64,000 nucleotides of DNA from Kalaharituber pfeilii (GCA_015179045.1 WHUZ01000052.1:372001-436000); one strand, 5' to 3'. Positions 11,362-22,962 are shown, numbered from the stretch's first letter. Notes: generated by a model from the letters alone, not told the origin. Made by a program: numbers and translations.

Positions 11362-12168
11362 GATATCGATAATGGCGGGTGTAATACCTGCAGTGCACTT
11401 GTCGAAAGAAGATCCGGGGCTGTAGTCGTTGAAGCGAGACTTTTTGTGAGATCAATATTTAATTCAATTGTGGAGGGTGTGGAGTCAGGACCAAACTTAT
11501 ACGCTGCAGTTTGACTTGCACCTGTCTGGGCGCTGGAGGAAACCTTCCACCTACTTTTCTTTCTCATAATCAGAAAGCCTGATGTCAGGAGTGTGTGGCT
11601 GTCGTGCAATCGCGAGGTTAGGAGGTATTTTTTTTTTTTAGAAAGAACTGCGTGTCTAAAGATTCGCTGTGGAAGTAATCGAATACGGTTACACAATGGA
11701 GAGCGAGTATGTAGTGTAACATTCAACATGATAATAGCGGGCACTTCGCAGTTGGTCTATTTTCTTTAGGCTGATGCAGCTGCCACCCAGCCATGGTCTA
11801 TGGCGCCTTGGCTGCCTATGCCACACTGAGAAGTACGAAATAAAACAATCAAAATATGTAAACTGACTTAAGAGTCGTTCTCCAGTATCACTACCAGTAG
11901 TGCGATCGTCCTTCTCGGCATAGGGTTTGATAAAACTATTTGAAAACTAAGGAAACAATATGCCCATTGTATGTCCCACAAAAGGTTCACAGTCTGCCTA
12001 CCTTTACAATCGCAATCCCTGAGTCAGTTTGCAATTTCGCAGCCTGGCAAGTTCCATGCATACATACTTAAGATGGAAGTGAGACAGCATGGTTCCCCGC
12101 CTTGCAAATCTTGCCACGATGTCACCTGAGGTCCTAGCCAAAAAGTAAGTATCCGGACAGGGGATTAA
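11362..12168. other. No gene recognised; likely promoter of the DUF4419-like gene
   Basis: The 5' flank of the minus-strand gene. A T-run at 11629-11639 has no LINE tail beside it. I see no supported coding sequence. Confidence 0.45.
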
Positions 12169-12598
12169 TAGAGACCTTTCGCAACAAGCTCTAGAGCTTC
12201 CCAAATGCCGAGAAACCAGGGTGTCGACCCCTGTAAGCTCTAGAGTGCCAAAAGACCTTTCGCATGAGCTCTAAAGCTTCTGCACAAACTGCACAGCAAC
12301 GCTAAAAAAGGAGGTACGAGCTTTACTTTACACCTGCTGATTGAGCGCCAGCAACAGCGCTGAGATTCCCCCCCTTATACTTGAGTACTTGCTTCGTTTT
12401 CCTACTCCAAAGCCTATTAGTTAATTATTTAGGCCTTTACAATTCTCAGAATACCTTCAGCCTTACCATAGCTATTGTAGTTGTTGAGATATTTGCAGCG
12501 AAAGTTGTAGAGCTTTAATCAGGGGAACGTTGTAGAGCTTTAATCAGGGGGTGCAGCAGGGGTCGGGAAGCTCTAGAGCTTGTTGCGAAAGGTGTCTA
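12169..12598. mobile_element. MITE with about 28-bp TIRs and TA flanks
   Basis: The left end at 12171 (GAGACCTTTCGCAACAAGCT, continuing CTAGAGCTTCCC) is matched in inverse at 12564-12596 (GGGAAGCTCTAGAGC...GCGAAAGGTGTC). TA lies outside both ends (12169-12170 and 12597-12598). The element is 426 bp with no open frame. A second degenerate end (GACCTTTCGCATGAGCTCTA) sits inside it near 12250, suggesting nesting. A similar left end occurs alone at 14305. Confidence 0.7.
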
Positions 12599-12807
12599 AT
12601 GCGTATTCTGCGCTACAGTAGCGGTGGTCGTCCATGATCTACAGTAAAGTAAATGGAACATTCGTACATTTCATATCCCTGTACGTCTAGCCATATGTGG
12701 CCGGCAATTGATGACCAGTCCAAAATGCAAAAAAGCTAAGGCTTGTACTCCGTAATCGTAGTCTCATTCACCCCTACCCTGCATATCAACACAACTACAG
12801 ATTCGGA

Positions 12808-13075
12808 ATGTCTCGTATAAGCCAAAAAGCATCAATACAGAACAAAATAGATGCTGAAATCAATGTTTTGATGACAGCAATGGAGTATGATTTAGATTTG
12901 GAGTTTGACTCAGAGTACAGTTCAGAGGAAGAAGAAGAGGACTTAGAGGAGCTTCAGGAGCTAGCAGATAGGAGTGATCATATTGCAGCTAATCGATATC
13001 TCAACCATGGCAAAAACTCTGCTAGAAGGCAAGACTTAAACATTCTATCAAAATTGATTAATTAATATCCAGATC
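12808..13075 (+). pseudogene. Transposase N-terminus remnant (possibly Harbinger-like)
   Basis: The ORF encodes 85 aa: a start MSRISQKAS, a very acidic stretch (SEYSSEEEEEDLEELQEL), then NRYLNHGKNSARRQDLN. After the stop at 13063 the sequence continues in a plausible way (PDPTFLAIFGC). An acidic N-terminus followed by a basic segment is common in fungal transposases of the PIF/Harbinger type, but no catalytic residues are present, so the assignment is weak. It lies 200 bp from the MITE at 12171. Confidence 0.35.
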
Positions 13076-13117
13076 CAACATTTCTTGCTATTTTCGGATG
13101 CAAAGATCCTCCTTTTG

Positions 13118-13140
13118 GTGCGGTGCGGTGCGGTGCGGTG
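13118..13140. repeat. GGTGC microsatellite
   Basis: Four to five head-to-tail copies of a GGTGC pentanucleotide, ending in a diverged GGTGTGGGG. Confidence 0.85.
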
Positions 13141-13431
13141 TGGGGTTGCGTTGAGTGGGTGCAGTTCGTAGCAAATCTAAAGTAAAGTAAATGTTTTTCC
13201 AAAAGTAAAGGAACTATTTCGCGCTGTAGATTTTTCAGAAATGTACTGTGATAGTGTAGAGTACGGTACCTTACCTTACATTTCAGGGCGGAACATAGCC
13301 AATGGGCATTGTTGCCAAGACGCGACTAATGTACAAATGTTCCATTTACTTTACTGTTGATACTTGATGACCACCGCTAGTATAAAATAGCATATTTTCG
13401 TGGAGTCCAAGGTACTAATTATGGACGTAAA

Positions 13432-13500
13432 ACTTTTTTTTTATTTTTATTTTTTTTAATCTCACGTAACCCCGCTTGCAGCTGTTCACCATGTCAGGGC
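13432..13500 (-). mobile_element. A-type LINE tail, minus orientation
   Basis: An interrupted T-run (13434-13459) is followed by ATCTCACGTAACCCCGCTTGC and CATGTCAGGG, the complement of the LINE-A tail. No clear target duplication was found. Confidence 0.75.
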
Positions 13501-14303
13501 TAGCATGTAGCTAGTTGTGCTCTACTGGTAGAGCGTCCAGTAGGGTTACTGCAATGAACCATCGAGTTAACTGAGGGGCGATCATCCCCGCAAATTGGCG
13601 AAATTATATGTGGATGACCTTAGGCTATGGTGATGCTCGTTGAGGTTATGCTGATAGCAGTGAATCACAACCCTGTCTGCCAGACTCGTTCCTGGGCTGG
13701 TGCACGCAGTCCAGATACCCGCGTCTGGGGTAAATTATTGCAGGTTCCGCGTATTCTGTCTCCCTCTTCACAGACTCACACGGACTGTTCAACCTGCAAT
13801 AATTTATCCTAGAAGCGAGGAAATGGATATTCCTGTTGCCTCAGTCCACTATTCCCTACTCGATGTCAGGGTTTGTATTTTACCTACTCATGTCAGTGAG
13901 CACCCAATCAGACTGTTGCACTTCCTCCTACCATTACAACATTTTCAGTTGTGGGCAACCCGCCAACCGCCACATTATGAAGACAGCCGTCACACAGTTG
14001 CGAAGTGGACGCCCTCTATCCGTCAGAGCAGTGGGAGTCAACCGCCTCCAGCAGTCCTAACGAGACGACTCCGAGTCTAACACGGTATCCACTCGCAACC
14101 ATCATGCCATCTGGATGGGGGGGGGGAATACAGTAGCCCCCTTGGTTGGGCTACATGCGAGCGATAAGAAAAAAAAAGCAACAAAACAATAACAGGGAAA
14201 GCAAAATGTCGGTAAACAGGAATACACTTACGACAGGCATTCCTGGCTTACCGGTAGTGACTGTGTTAGGTTGCCGTTACATTATAGTTGTGTGTAGGAA
14301 AAT
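13501..14303. other. No gene recognised
   Basis: Overlapping short frames only. A D-arm-like hairpin GCTCTACTGGTAGAGC at 13519-13534 is not part of a complete tRNA. A G-run (about 9 G) lies at 14118-14126. Confidence 0.4.
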
Positions 14304-14340
14304 AGAAACCCTTTCGCAAGAGCCTTAGAGCTGTTCTGAA
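14304..14340. mobile_element. Solo MITE end related to the 12171 element
   Basis: GAAACCCTTTCGCAAGAG followed by CCTTAGAGCTG matches the 12171 TIR with a few changes and is preceded by TA. No partner end was found nearby. Confidence 0.45.
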
Positions 14341-14625
14341 TGCTTCCCCGACTGCCAAGTATGGCGCACCATCAAATCCAGATAGAGATCAGCTCTAGAC
14401 TAAGTCTCTTTTCAGGTCAAGAACTTTGACGCCTCGCAACTTCAGAACCATAATCAACATTATTGCATAGCTTATTTCAATGCAATGAATCTTTGATGAT
14501 ATACCTTATCGTTTAAGTAAAATATACGACCATTGAACTCTAATAAAGACGTATAGTAAAATTCAATTCAATATTCCTAGTCGCATATTTGAATTTCAAG
14601 TCAATAAGATATGCTACTAGAATAT

Positions 14626-14712
14626 AACATTCAACTTTAATAAATAAGATCAAGAAATGAGGAGATACTTTTCTCCTTATTTAATTTATTATCATACTAA
14701 AGTTCAATATAA
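14626..14712. repeat. AT-rich imperfect foldback
   Basis: Within an AT-rich island (about 14440-14760), CATTCAACTTTAATAAATAAG...AGGAGA pairs imperfectly with TCTCC...ATTATCATACTAAAGTTC, giving arms of about 40 bases around a 5-base loop. It may be a decayed MITE. Confidence 0.5.
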
Positions 14713-14728
14713 TATAGTATATCATGTT

Positions 14729-14800
14729 GTACTTGATAAATTATCAGGGGGCACGCGAGTAATGATATAAAAAAAAAAAAAAAAAAAAAAAGTACTTGAT
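14729..14800 (+). mobile_element. Tail-only LINE-B insertion with 9-bp target duplication
   Basis: The insert at 14738-14791 contains GGGGGCACGCGAGTAATGATAT and about 24 A. GTACTTGAT is present at 14729-14737 and 14792-14800. The insert lands in the AT-rich island. Confidence 0.8.
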
Positions 14801-15268
14801 CAATAGTACAGCAGCATTGGTGACTAGAAATGAATATATATTGACCACTAAGCGATATAACAATGATTCATTACATTGAAGCATTAACTATGCAATTTTG
14901 GTCATAGACTAGATAAGATGGTATTAGTTGATCCTCTGAAACTTGAACAGGGGATATTTGGTGGTGTCCGACAATCAGGGGAAACTGGACTACTGACAAC
15001 AACCACCTTAGGACGAGCGTTTGGAAGCGACTCCACAACCACACCGTCCCCCCAAGCGAAACCTACATAGATCGAAAACTCTCAGCACACTGAGTCTTTT
15101 AATCTAATTTTCTTCCTCATAAACACAACATATAACTTTTCCCCCAGGGTGAAGTTTTTGAGGAAGTCTTCAACTTACTGTACCACCTCATTGCCACACA
15201 TCAACCACACCCCATCCGGTGCCAAGACCTAATAGGGAGCCTCGAATAGACACTCTCCAACCAACAGG

Positions 15269-16259
15269 ATGCCGCCCAAGGGAAAGCAGACAACCGCCTC
15301 CCCGCCTACCCCCCGAGGATGGAATAAAATAGACATACCGGAATGAAGCATCCTGAGGGAGACACTCAGAGTTAATGGTACCCAGTGGGGTGAGATACTG
15401 GTTTCAAAGCTAGGATTCCGCCTTACCATAGAGTTTGGCAAGAGATTTAGGATACGACACTTAGCGGGAGAAACACCTGGACCGTCCATCACACACATAG
15501 ATACGGAGCTGGCACCCCCCGCACCACAAACACCGTCAAGACTGTCCACACGCTCTGCCGATACCCCAGTGCAGACAACACCCCTGACCAAGACAAGGAA
15601 AGGGAAACAGCCGTCAGTCTAAGCTCCATACGAGTTCAAGCGATAACTGGATCAGAAGGAGGCGAAGCAAATTGCAGACTCGCCTTCGGTAGAGACCCCG
15701 GCGACACCCACGATTAGCACCCCCGCCGCCACCACCACCTCAACTAAGCTCCCGACCCCGACACCAACACGACAAAGACCGAAACCAGACCCCACCCCAA
15801 GACAAAGACCCAAGACCAGAAAGCCCTTTGCCCCTCCACCAAATACCTGCACCACCACACCGACATTCGGCGTCGTAGTACATGGAATCGCCCTCAGAAA
15901 AGACTTAGGGAAGGTTCGGAAATGGTTGGAGTCCGGCAATGATAGGCTAGGCAAGACCGTGGGGATAAGGTGGCTGAGACGAAAGACCGCGCTACTGGAA
16001 GAAGGAAAAATGACCAGCTCGGTCGTGGTGTACTTGGAGGCAGCGACGGACGTAGACAGAGTCAGGTTAGGTGGGAAATGGTTGAGGGCTACTCAATACG
16101 AGCCGGACAGACGAAGGAAATAGGCTGTATTGACCAGTGTGTACATTCTACCCGCACCATGTATGAGTATTGCGGGCACCACATGTAGTTAGTGACGGTT
16201 AATTTTCTTTCTTTAATAAATACCTCGCCATAGCCCATAGGGCGGCATGCGAGTAATGA

Positions 16260-16297
<38 letters not shown>
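15269..16297 (+). mobile_element. ORF1-only retroelement (HAL1-like), copy 1
   Basis: An ORF1-like frame begins at the ATG at 15269 (MPPKGKQTTASPPTPRG) and reaches the stop at 16121-16123, 284 codons, with internal stops at codons 26, 118 and 126. It has a basic start, a Pro/Thr-rich linker at 15690-15860 and a C-terminal domain with GIALRKDLGKVRKWL, GIRWLRR, SSVVVYLE and YEPDRRRK. About 100 bp after its stop comes a full B tail (16224-16261) and a long poly(A) to 16297. No endonuclease, RT or RNase H lies between ORF1 and the tail. The same junction occurs at 18.7-19.2 kb and 38.3-38.7 kb, so it is not a one-off deletion. The 5' end is uncertain. Confidence 0.75.
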
Positions 16298-16298
<1 letters not shown>

Positions 16299-16605
16299 CC
16301 AGTACAGTACAGCAAGGGTCGTCCGGTGTATCTAGGGTAAAACTGTACGTATGCATGAGCTTGTCGTCTCAATTTGATTGCAGCGCTCTCAGACTGCAAA
16401 CGTCGTGGTACCCACTACTTAGCAAATATCCTGGTGAGCCCCACGGCAGGGAGCACATCTACTTACCTTTAAAGAGGTCATGTGGGACATTCATATGCAT
16501 ATGATCAGGCAGTTTTACAGCTTGTGTCGGAACAGTCCTCTGCCATGATTAAAAATGGCTTAAGCCAACAACAGCAATGATGCATTGTGCCATTCGTCGA
16601 AAATT

Positions 16606-16694
16606 ACAGTGCCTCACCCGCCCTGCCATGGCGCATAGCTGGAAGTGGGGTTACGTGATCTTTTTGAAAAAACTAAAAAAGCACTGCCTCACCC
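16606..16694 (+). mobile_element. Tail-only LINE-A insertion, 14-bp imperfect duplication
   Basis: The insert at 16620-16680 is an A-type tail (CCCTGCCATGGCGCATAGCT, GTGGGGTTACGTGATC, then an A-rich end). The flanks ACAGTGCCTCACCC (16606-16619) and GCACTGCCTCACCC (16681-16694) match at 12 of 14 positions. Confidence 0.75.
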
Positions 16695-17610
16695 CTGAAC
16701 CTCCGCAGAATAATGAAATACAATGCGCAGTATTTCAACCAGACGGCGATATCGTCAACCTCTGCCCATTAATTGACAGAAATGCTTGATCTCGGACTCA
16801 CAATTGCATTTTGCAGGACAGCAACGATTTGAGCCTCTGCATGCTTAGTAAATTTTCTTTTATCAACGGCTCCAGGTCAGACTCTATTCTGCTTAGTAAG
16901 CTCGTATGTAGTTTGCGCACTTGCCTCTGAGAACGCTGACTATCCACCGTCCACACCAGCAGTTTGAGTTTTTTTTTCACCAATGACCTCAAGCCCACGC
17001 TGGCAGCGAAGCAGCGTTGGATGCAGGTTCAAAACGGTCTACTTGGGCTCGTGGCTTCTTCCAACTGTCCCAGACTTCTCCTCCATTACCCACACTCCAC
17101 TCCACTGCCCTCAACCCCCGTGATCCCGTGTGCGCGGCACCCCCCTTCTTCTGCACGTGACCACAGAGGTAGACTACACCCTTCCTCTCATTGTCCATGC
17201 ATTCGTCCACACAATCGCTGTGGGTATGTTACGGGTCCGGCTAGTCTGGTTGGCGCGGCCCTTGACCGGAGGGTCCGAGCATACATGCCCAGGTGCGGTT
17301 GCGAGATTTTTAGCCCCAATCGTAAATTCAAGTTTCCACAAGTACTGGATGACATCTGAGGCGAGATCATAGAGTGATTGGCAGATGAATTTGCAAACAT
17401 TGCAAAGAGGATCTTTGCTCCGCATGAGTCCGAGGAGCAGGACATCTGTATCAACCAAAGCGGGAGACCACGGTGTCCGGCTTTAGGGAAATGTCTCTGT
17501 CCATTCAATGTCCGACTGGACAGGAGACGGGGTATGTAGACACTAGCTATAGTTATGCATCCGACTAATATATGCACTAGCAAGTAGACTACTTAAAACC
17601 CATGCCCCAA
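16695..17610. other. Unassigned region, possible decayed gene on minus strand
   Basis: Minus-strand frames at 17583-17174 and 17210-16989 are open. One of them (SKDPLCNVCKFICQSLYDLASD, Cys-rich) looks more like protein than noise, but the frames shift and no domain is recognisable. Confidence 0.25.
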
Positions 17611-17611
17611 C

Positions 17612-18437
17612 TGCAGGGTTATTTTTTTTTTATTTTTTTTTTTTTTTTAACGTATATATCATTAATCGTGTGCCGCCCTTGGGGCTACGGCGATGTTAAG
17701 TGAAACATGTTGAATACATGTAAGGGAAACTAATTAGTGGTGGATATAGGAAATTTGTCCTTATTCTTTAGGTGTGGCCCGCCCACTCCAAAATTTCTGC
17801 CAGTGTATCCTTGTCCTTGCTCTTCGGTGGTTCAATCAAATCAGCTCTCCCCCCCGGCCATTTTTTTTTTTTTTTTTTTCCCAAATCTTGCACCTAGTGA
17901 ACACGTGGTCGGTGGTTCCCTCCTCCCCGCACCATCGGCATTCCGGACTATCTTCTTCGCCGATCTTGTATCTCCACCCTCTCAGTCCCTTGCCCCCAGT
18001 ACGCCCGCGAGGGTTGCTACTCTCCTCCCCAGTCGTGTTCATGGTCTGTAACTGAGGCCTAGTCGTTTTCTTTCGTTGGCTCTCCAGGTCCTGCTTAGCT
18101 GTTTTATCCCGGCTTCCGTGATCGTCTCCTCCTGGTACTGGAGGGAGGCGCCTATCTTGGCGGCTCTGTCCGCCCCCGTGTTGCGCTTGATTCCTTTGTG
18201 GCTTTTGACCCACATTATCGCTACGTCTAGGTCGCCTCTTCTGTGTCTTGCCTCCCGTTTTTCTTGAACTAGTTGTGACGCGCCGTCGTAGGTGGGTTCA
18301 CCGTCGGCTATTTTCTGCAGTTTGGAGATCGCCACCTTGGAGTCGGTTATTATTAGTAATTCTCCCTCCTGGTTGTCCAAAGCTTCGCCGAAGGCTATGA
18401 GCTCCGCATCGTTAACTGTAGTCTGTTGCAGGGTTAT
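17612..18437 (-). mobile_element. LINE-B copy, 5'-truncated, 11-bp target duplication
   Basis: TGCAGGGTTAT is duplicated at 17612-17622 and 18427-18437. Between them lies an 804-bp minus-strand element with a poly(T)/B-tail complement at 17623-17695 and an ORF2 relic: RNase H residues (GELLIITDSKVAI, VKSHKGIKRNTGADRAA) and the Cys region (ECRWCGEEGTTDHVF). There is one frameshift near 18040. At 17861-17879 a 19-base T-run (Lys-coding on the sense strand) replaces codons that encode KRRW or KREW in relatives. Confidence 0.88.
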
Positions 18438-18548
18438 AAATTGAATTCTCGTTGAATAATTAATAAACGCTGGCTCTCACACCTCGCCTCTAACTATCGC
18501 TCCATCTCACACTGGCGGTGCTTTCAAGTCGTCATAAATCAACCAGTT

Positions 18549-18635
18549 ACGTATAGGTGCGTGCCCTGCCATGGCGAACAGCTACAAGCGGGGTCACGTG
18601 AAATAAAAAAAAAAATAAAAAAAAACGTATAGGTG
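18549..18635 (+). mobile_element. Tail-only LINE-A insertion with 11-bp target duplication
   Basis: The 65-bp insert at 18560-18624 holds CCCTGCCATGGCGAACAGCT, ACAAGCGGGGTCACGTGA and an A-run. ACGTATAGGTG is repeated exactly at 18549-18559 and 18625-18635. Confidence 0.9.
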
Positions 18636-18720
18636 TGTATGGGTGACCCTTTGCCATCAGTCAAGATTGTTGGGGCAATTTTTTATACGAAACCTCTCAG
18701 CATAATGAACGAAAAGTGCT

Positions 18721-19213
18721 AGATTTGTACAGTCCGGGATCTGGGAAAGGTGGAAGGAATTCGATGGCTGAGAAAAAAGGCAATCCTAACGGAGGAAGGC
18801 AAAACCACCAGCTCAGTCGTGATATACCTTGAGAGACAGGTTGAGCTGGAGAAGGTGAGACTGGGAGGGAAATGGTTGAAGGCTAGCAAGTACGAGTGGG
18901 ACAGGAGAAGGAAGTGAGTTGGTACTGGTTTTCCCCCTGGTATTTGTACATTCCCATCACATCGGAGGATACGGGGACCACACTGGTATTGTGACTGTTA
19001 TTCTCAATTCCCTTTTACACAGGAGGTTCTGGGGATTTCCACTTTCATCTGTTAATGTCACTGTCATTTTCACTTCCCCTGCACACAGGAGTCTCCGGGG
19101 AGTTCAACTTTTATTTCTGACTTTCTTTTTATTTTTATATATAACTAAATATCGCCATAGCCCTTAGGGCGGCATGCGATTAATGATATAAAAAAAAAAA
19201 AAAAAAAAAAAAA
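18721..19213 (+). mobile_element. ORF1-only retroelement (HAL1-like), copy 2
   Basis: A frame from about 18721 to 18917 encodes the ORF1 C-terminal domain (LGKVEGIRWLRKKA, KTTSSVVIYLE, VRLGGKWLKASKYEWDRRRK, stop). A 235-bp 3' UTR with two internal similar blocks (ACACAGGAGGTTCTGGGG and ACACAGGAGTCTCCGGGG) precedes the B tail (19153-19190) and poly(A) to 19213. The N-terminal half is missing. As in the other two copies, ORF2 is absent between ORF1 and the tail. Confidence 0.7.
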
Positions 19214-19533
19214 GTTCGTTATGGCAAGGAGGGATTGTACATTACAAGTTGAATTGCGATAGAGGCTCTAGAAGCTCTGCTCCACAAAATATATATATGT
19301 AATAGGCTACGTTCAAACAGGATTATTAAAACATCTTAACAATTATCAAACATTTGTCCTACATTTTGATGCTTGTGCAATTCACCGGCATTTTGAAGTT
19401 CCGCCTGTAGACCTTTCGGTCGTTCAACCCCGCAAACAAATGTGCTCATGTCAGCCCCCTGCTACAGTACAACCTCGGCCGCACCACTGGCATGGCTGGG
19501 TCCGTGCGGATCAACTGCGTGCAAAACAACTGA

Positions 19534-19624
19534 GCAAATTGGCGGGTTTTTTTTTTTTTTTTTTTTTTTTTTTTCACGTGACCCCGCTTGCAGCTGTTCG
19601 CCATGGCAGGGCAAATTGGCGGGT
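19534..19624 (-). mobile_element. Tail-only LINE-A insertion with 14-bp target duplication
   Basis: The insert at 19548-19610 is poly(T) then CACGTGACCCCGCTTGCAG and CGCCATGGCAGG, the complement of an A tail. GCAAATTGGCGGGT is repeated exactly at 19534-19547 and 19611-19624. Confidence 0.92.
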
Positions 19625-20810
19625 AAGACCCCACGTCAGAACCTGGATTCATAAATAAACTCAGGATATACCCCTTCTCCATACACTTTCTGTCGAAGCT
19701 TTTGGTTCGCCTTAATCTCTAATCCAGCCGCATGTGCATGGGTCGTGCTTGCCACCTTGTTCGGTACTGCATGCCTGTATGCAGTCAGCACCCGTTATAT
19801 GAATCCAGCTATTACAAATATTCTGATCCATACGTCACCTATCCTCCAATGCGTTTCAGGCCGTTACCTAGCATTTGTCAACGTGAAATTATTGCGGTCA
19901 GATTTGAGGCCGATAAGCAGAGAAAGACTTTACATAATTTTGGTACTCGGAAGGCGGGCTCGTGCATGTTCTGCGACATACAATCATAATGTTCAGTACG
20001 GTTGTTCGTAAGGTGAATCATGGTCGAATTTTAATTTGCAGCAGCAATTGCAAGCACTTCAGATAGCTGCCAGTGCCCGTATCTTACTGATCGGGGTCTC
20101 AGGGAAAGAATACATGTTTTTATCCTGGCGTGCGCCCGCTTCCTACTTTGATGTATGTAGCTGCAGCTGCAATTTAGCCTTGATATGCGACCCCTAGCGA
20201 ATCAATTTGATTTTATCGACCTCTCATGCAACACAGGTTCTTTCCGCTAGCCTCAAAGCTAAGACTCAAAAATATCTAGCTACTAGCATTCTGCATTCCT
20301 CACTTTCGACAATTACGGCAGGGATAAATACGAGCCCAATTAGAGCTACGTACTGGCAATCCAACGAAATTATTGGACGATTAACCACGTTTAATACTTG
20401 TGAAACAGAATCACTGTTTAAAGTTACACTGCCGTTAAGGCATGTACTCTACAATAGCATTTGCGATTTGCGCCGAACAGGACACAGCAAGCGGAGCTTA
20501 CGCCTAAACTCCGGCTTTTCTCTTTCTTGTTTTGTTTCTTTGGTCACATAACCCAGTCTATAGGCTATCTGTCTATGACAAGGAGTCTAAACACCGTTGA
20601 CCAACCAAAGCCATACCATCTAGTCGAATTGCTGATAAGCCTCACGGGGTCTTAGCTTCAAGCTCAGGATAAGGTAGTACGATGTATATATTCACACGAC
20701 TACAGAAGATGGTAAAATCGCGCTGTAGTTGAAAGTTCGACACTCTTTATTCTGCTAGGGTCCGAATTCTGTTTCCTTCTTTGAGTGCGCTTGACCACGT
20801 AACGAGTGAG
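19625..20810. other. No gene recognised; 5' flank of the membrane-protein gene
   Basis: Overlapping short frames (for example 19732-20011) lack domains and splice logic. The last few hundred bases should contain the promoter and perhaps a 5' non-coding exon of the gene starting at 20811. Confidence 0.45.
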
Positions 20811-22962
20811 ATGCACCAACAAGAGCCAGCACTGGCCCCGAATGTGAGAACAGCCACCCTGAGAAAATTACGAACCTCATGGGCTGCAATCTGGAAACGC
20901 TTTTACACTCTTTGCGCGTTCACGGGTTTCCAACAAGCTCGAGCGGCGGACAATAACTGCCAGAGGGTGATGGATGCCCAGAGCACCTTTCAGGTGCTGG
21001 CTACTGAAACGCAGGACCTGGCTGCACTTGTTGGGTTGTTCGCTACCGACAGTGTCGAACGATATGCTGTTGATTACTCTCGCGGGTACCTGTCTGTCGC
21101 GGTGGCAACCTGCTCGCTGCTCGGAATTTTAGGTTATGTGCGTGCTCTACTGAAGTTAGCTCTGGGGTCTAAATTATGCACACATTCGGCCTTTATGACT
21201 GGTAAGCTTGCTTTCAGTTTTGGCAATCCCTTTCGATTCAAGCCCCTCCTTATCACAATTTCAAACATGTACTCACTAGACATGGTACAGCACCTGTACG
21301 CCCGATCCTTGGTGTAGCGGAAATAGATAGACTGCCAAAGGAGGAATTAGCGACCGTAGCATACATTAGGAGCTCACGCAGTGGGGACGGCCCGCATGAG
21401 ATAGTGACCTTTGAACTGGTCAAGAAACTGAATCATACAGAGGAATCATTTCCCGCCGCACGCGTGCTTCAACGATTGCCAGTGAGCAATCTATCGCCGA
21501 GGAAAGGACAGTATGACTATTTTCTCCGAAATCCCGCTACTGATGTAAGAACCCATATTTGGGTTCTTGGTATGTCCTGGCTGTCTTTGGTATGCAGTGC
21601 TGCTGCAACAAGCTTCGCAGTCCTTTCCATACCATCTGAGTGGGGGTGGACACGGATAGTGGCAACATTCGGCTTGTTCGTTGGTTTAGCTGCGTCCTCT
21701 GTCATGTGGTCATACGTATATATGAAACAGCAATTGCCCCGCCGTTGGCGATTTACTTCTTTGAGAGGCCTGAAGCCCTTCATGTTCCTTATGAATCCGA
21801 AGTTCTGGTTACTGGTTTTGCCCGGTAAATACTTTGAGGGCTTGAGGGGGTCCTTGAACCATATGGCACTCATGAGCACAACGAAGGAACGATATTGGGA
21901 AGAGTTCGCAATTATGCGTCCCGCGCAAGCTGGATCCCGTAAGCTTGTTGTTTGCGATCTCCAAGCCGTAACTGGTGTTCATGACATCGTGTGTCGTGCG
22001 TTGTCTATGGGCTTCGGAATATTGATTTGTCTAGGGTAAGTTCAACACTAACTTTCCTACAACAATACACATTACAGTTTTAAACATTAAGAACGTATAG
22101 ATATGTATGCCAATATGTGGAGCTCAGGAAGGCAAACGTTGCGGCGACTGGACGATGGCTTGGAATTCAAACTGGCCTTGCGTTGCTCAGGGTATTCATT
22201 TGGATCTGGGATCCAGCATTTGACAACTTTGATGATTTTAGCGTTACGGTAACACACTCTGCTGGGGAGGCGCGGATCGACGAAGGGGAACTTGCTGTAA
22301 TGCTGTTCTCGGTCTCGCTTCCGTCTTACAATCCAACTAGAATTGATTTTCCAGGTGACATGCTCCAAAGGCTTGAGGACGAGGCGCTGATGAGGTCTCT
22401 GTTAGATCAGGCCCATGAAATTGTATGCTCAGGCAGTATGGCGTGGGATATTCGAATGACGTTGCGAGATAACAAGTTAAAAACTTGGGTTTTTCCACCA
22501 GGACTATTTGCAAAGTGGCTGGGAGTTCGCAGCCGGAGCGTAGAGGCGGGTCGAGAGCCCTCGACAAAATATACTTGTGTCATCGTGCTTGCTGGGGCAA
22601 GGAGCTGGCTGTTAGGGAGAGTTATTCTAGTCCCATTGATTTCGCCAGACGACACCTTCCCATACTTCCGCATTCCATTGTGGCAGCTACCTCCTGGCTT
22701 TGATGTTGCCTATGTGCCTGAATCGGGATCATTTCGACATGAACAGGGACTTCGAACGGATTGCTGCTCCTCAGAGGATGTAGTACAGGAACTGACTTCC
22801 GAACTTCAGGCAGCGGTCACCAACCTGCCGCGGAGAAATGAGGACACTGGTAAGGAAGTTGAGCGGCGGTCTCCTAGTCGTGGTTCACTTCAACTAATTG
22901 ACGGTCGTTGGGCAGCAATTCCTAAAGAAGAGCTGTCTAACTTAGGGCCAAAATCTCTCTGA
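20811..22962 (+). CDS. Multi-pass membrane protein, 3 exons, 665 aa
   Basis: Exon 1 (20811-21201) starts MHQQEPALAPNVRT. Intron 1 is 21202-21290 (89 nt, GTAAGC...TACAG), exon 2 is 21291-22035, intron 2 is 22036-22100 (65 nt, GTAAGT, branch CTAAC, GTATAG) and exon 3 is 22101-22962. Joined, it is 1998 nt with no stop. Hydrophobic segments lie in exon 1 (LSVAVATCSLLGILGYV), two in exon 2 (WVLGMSWLSLVCSAAATSFA, VATFGLFVGLAASSVMWSYV), one spanning the exon 2/3 junction (GILICLG plus YVCQYV) and one early in exon 3 (GLALLRVFIWIW). The C-terminal 250 residues are soluble. I do not recognise the family. An intact frame and clean splice sites among dead elements suggest a host gene. The true start could be further upstream. 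Confidence 0.75.

Noticed and set aside
13515..13590. tRNA gene at the GCTCTACTGGTAGAGC hairpin
   Set aside because: Only a D-arm-like hairpin is present; no B-box at the right distance and no acceptor stem.
16585..17610. Protein gene on either strand
   Set aside because: Frames overlap and shift, no splice model joined them and no domain was recognised; kept only as a low-confidence region.
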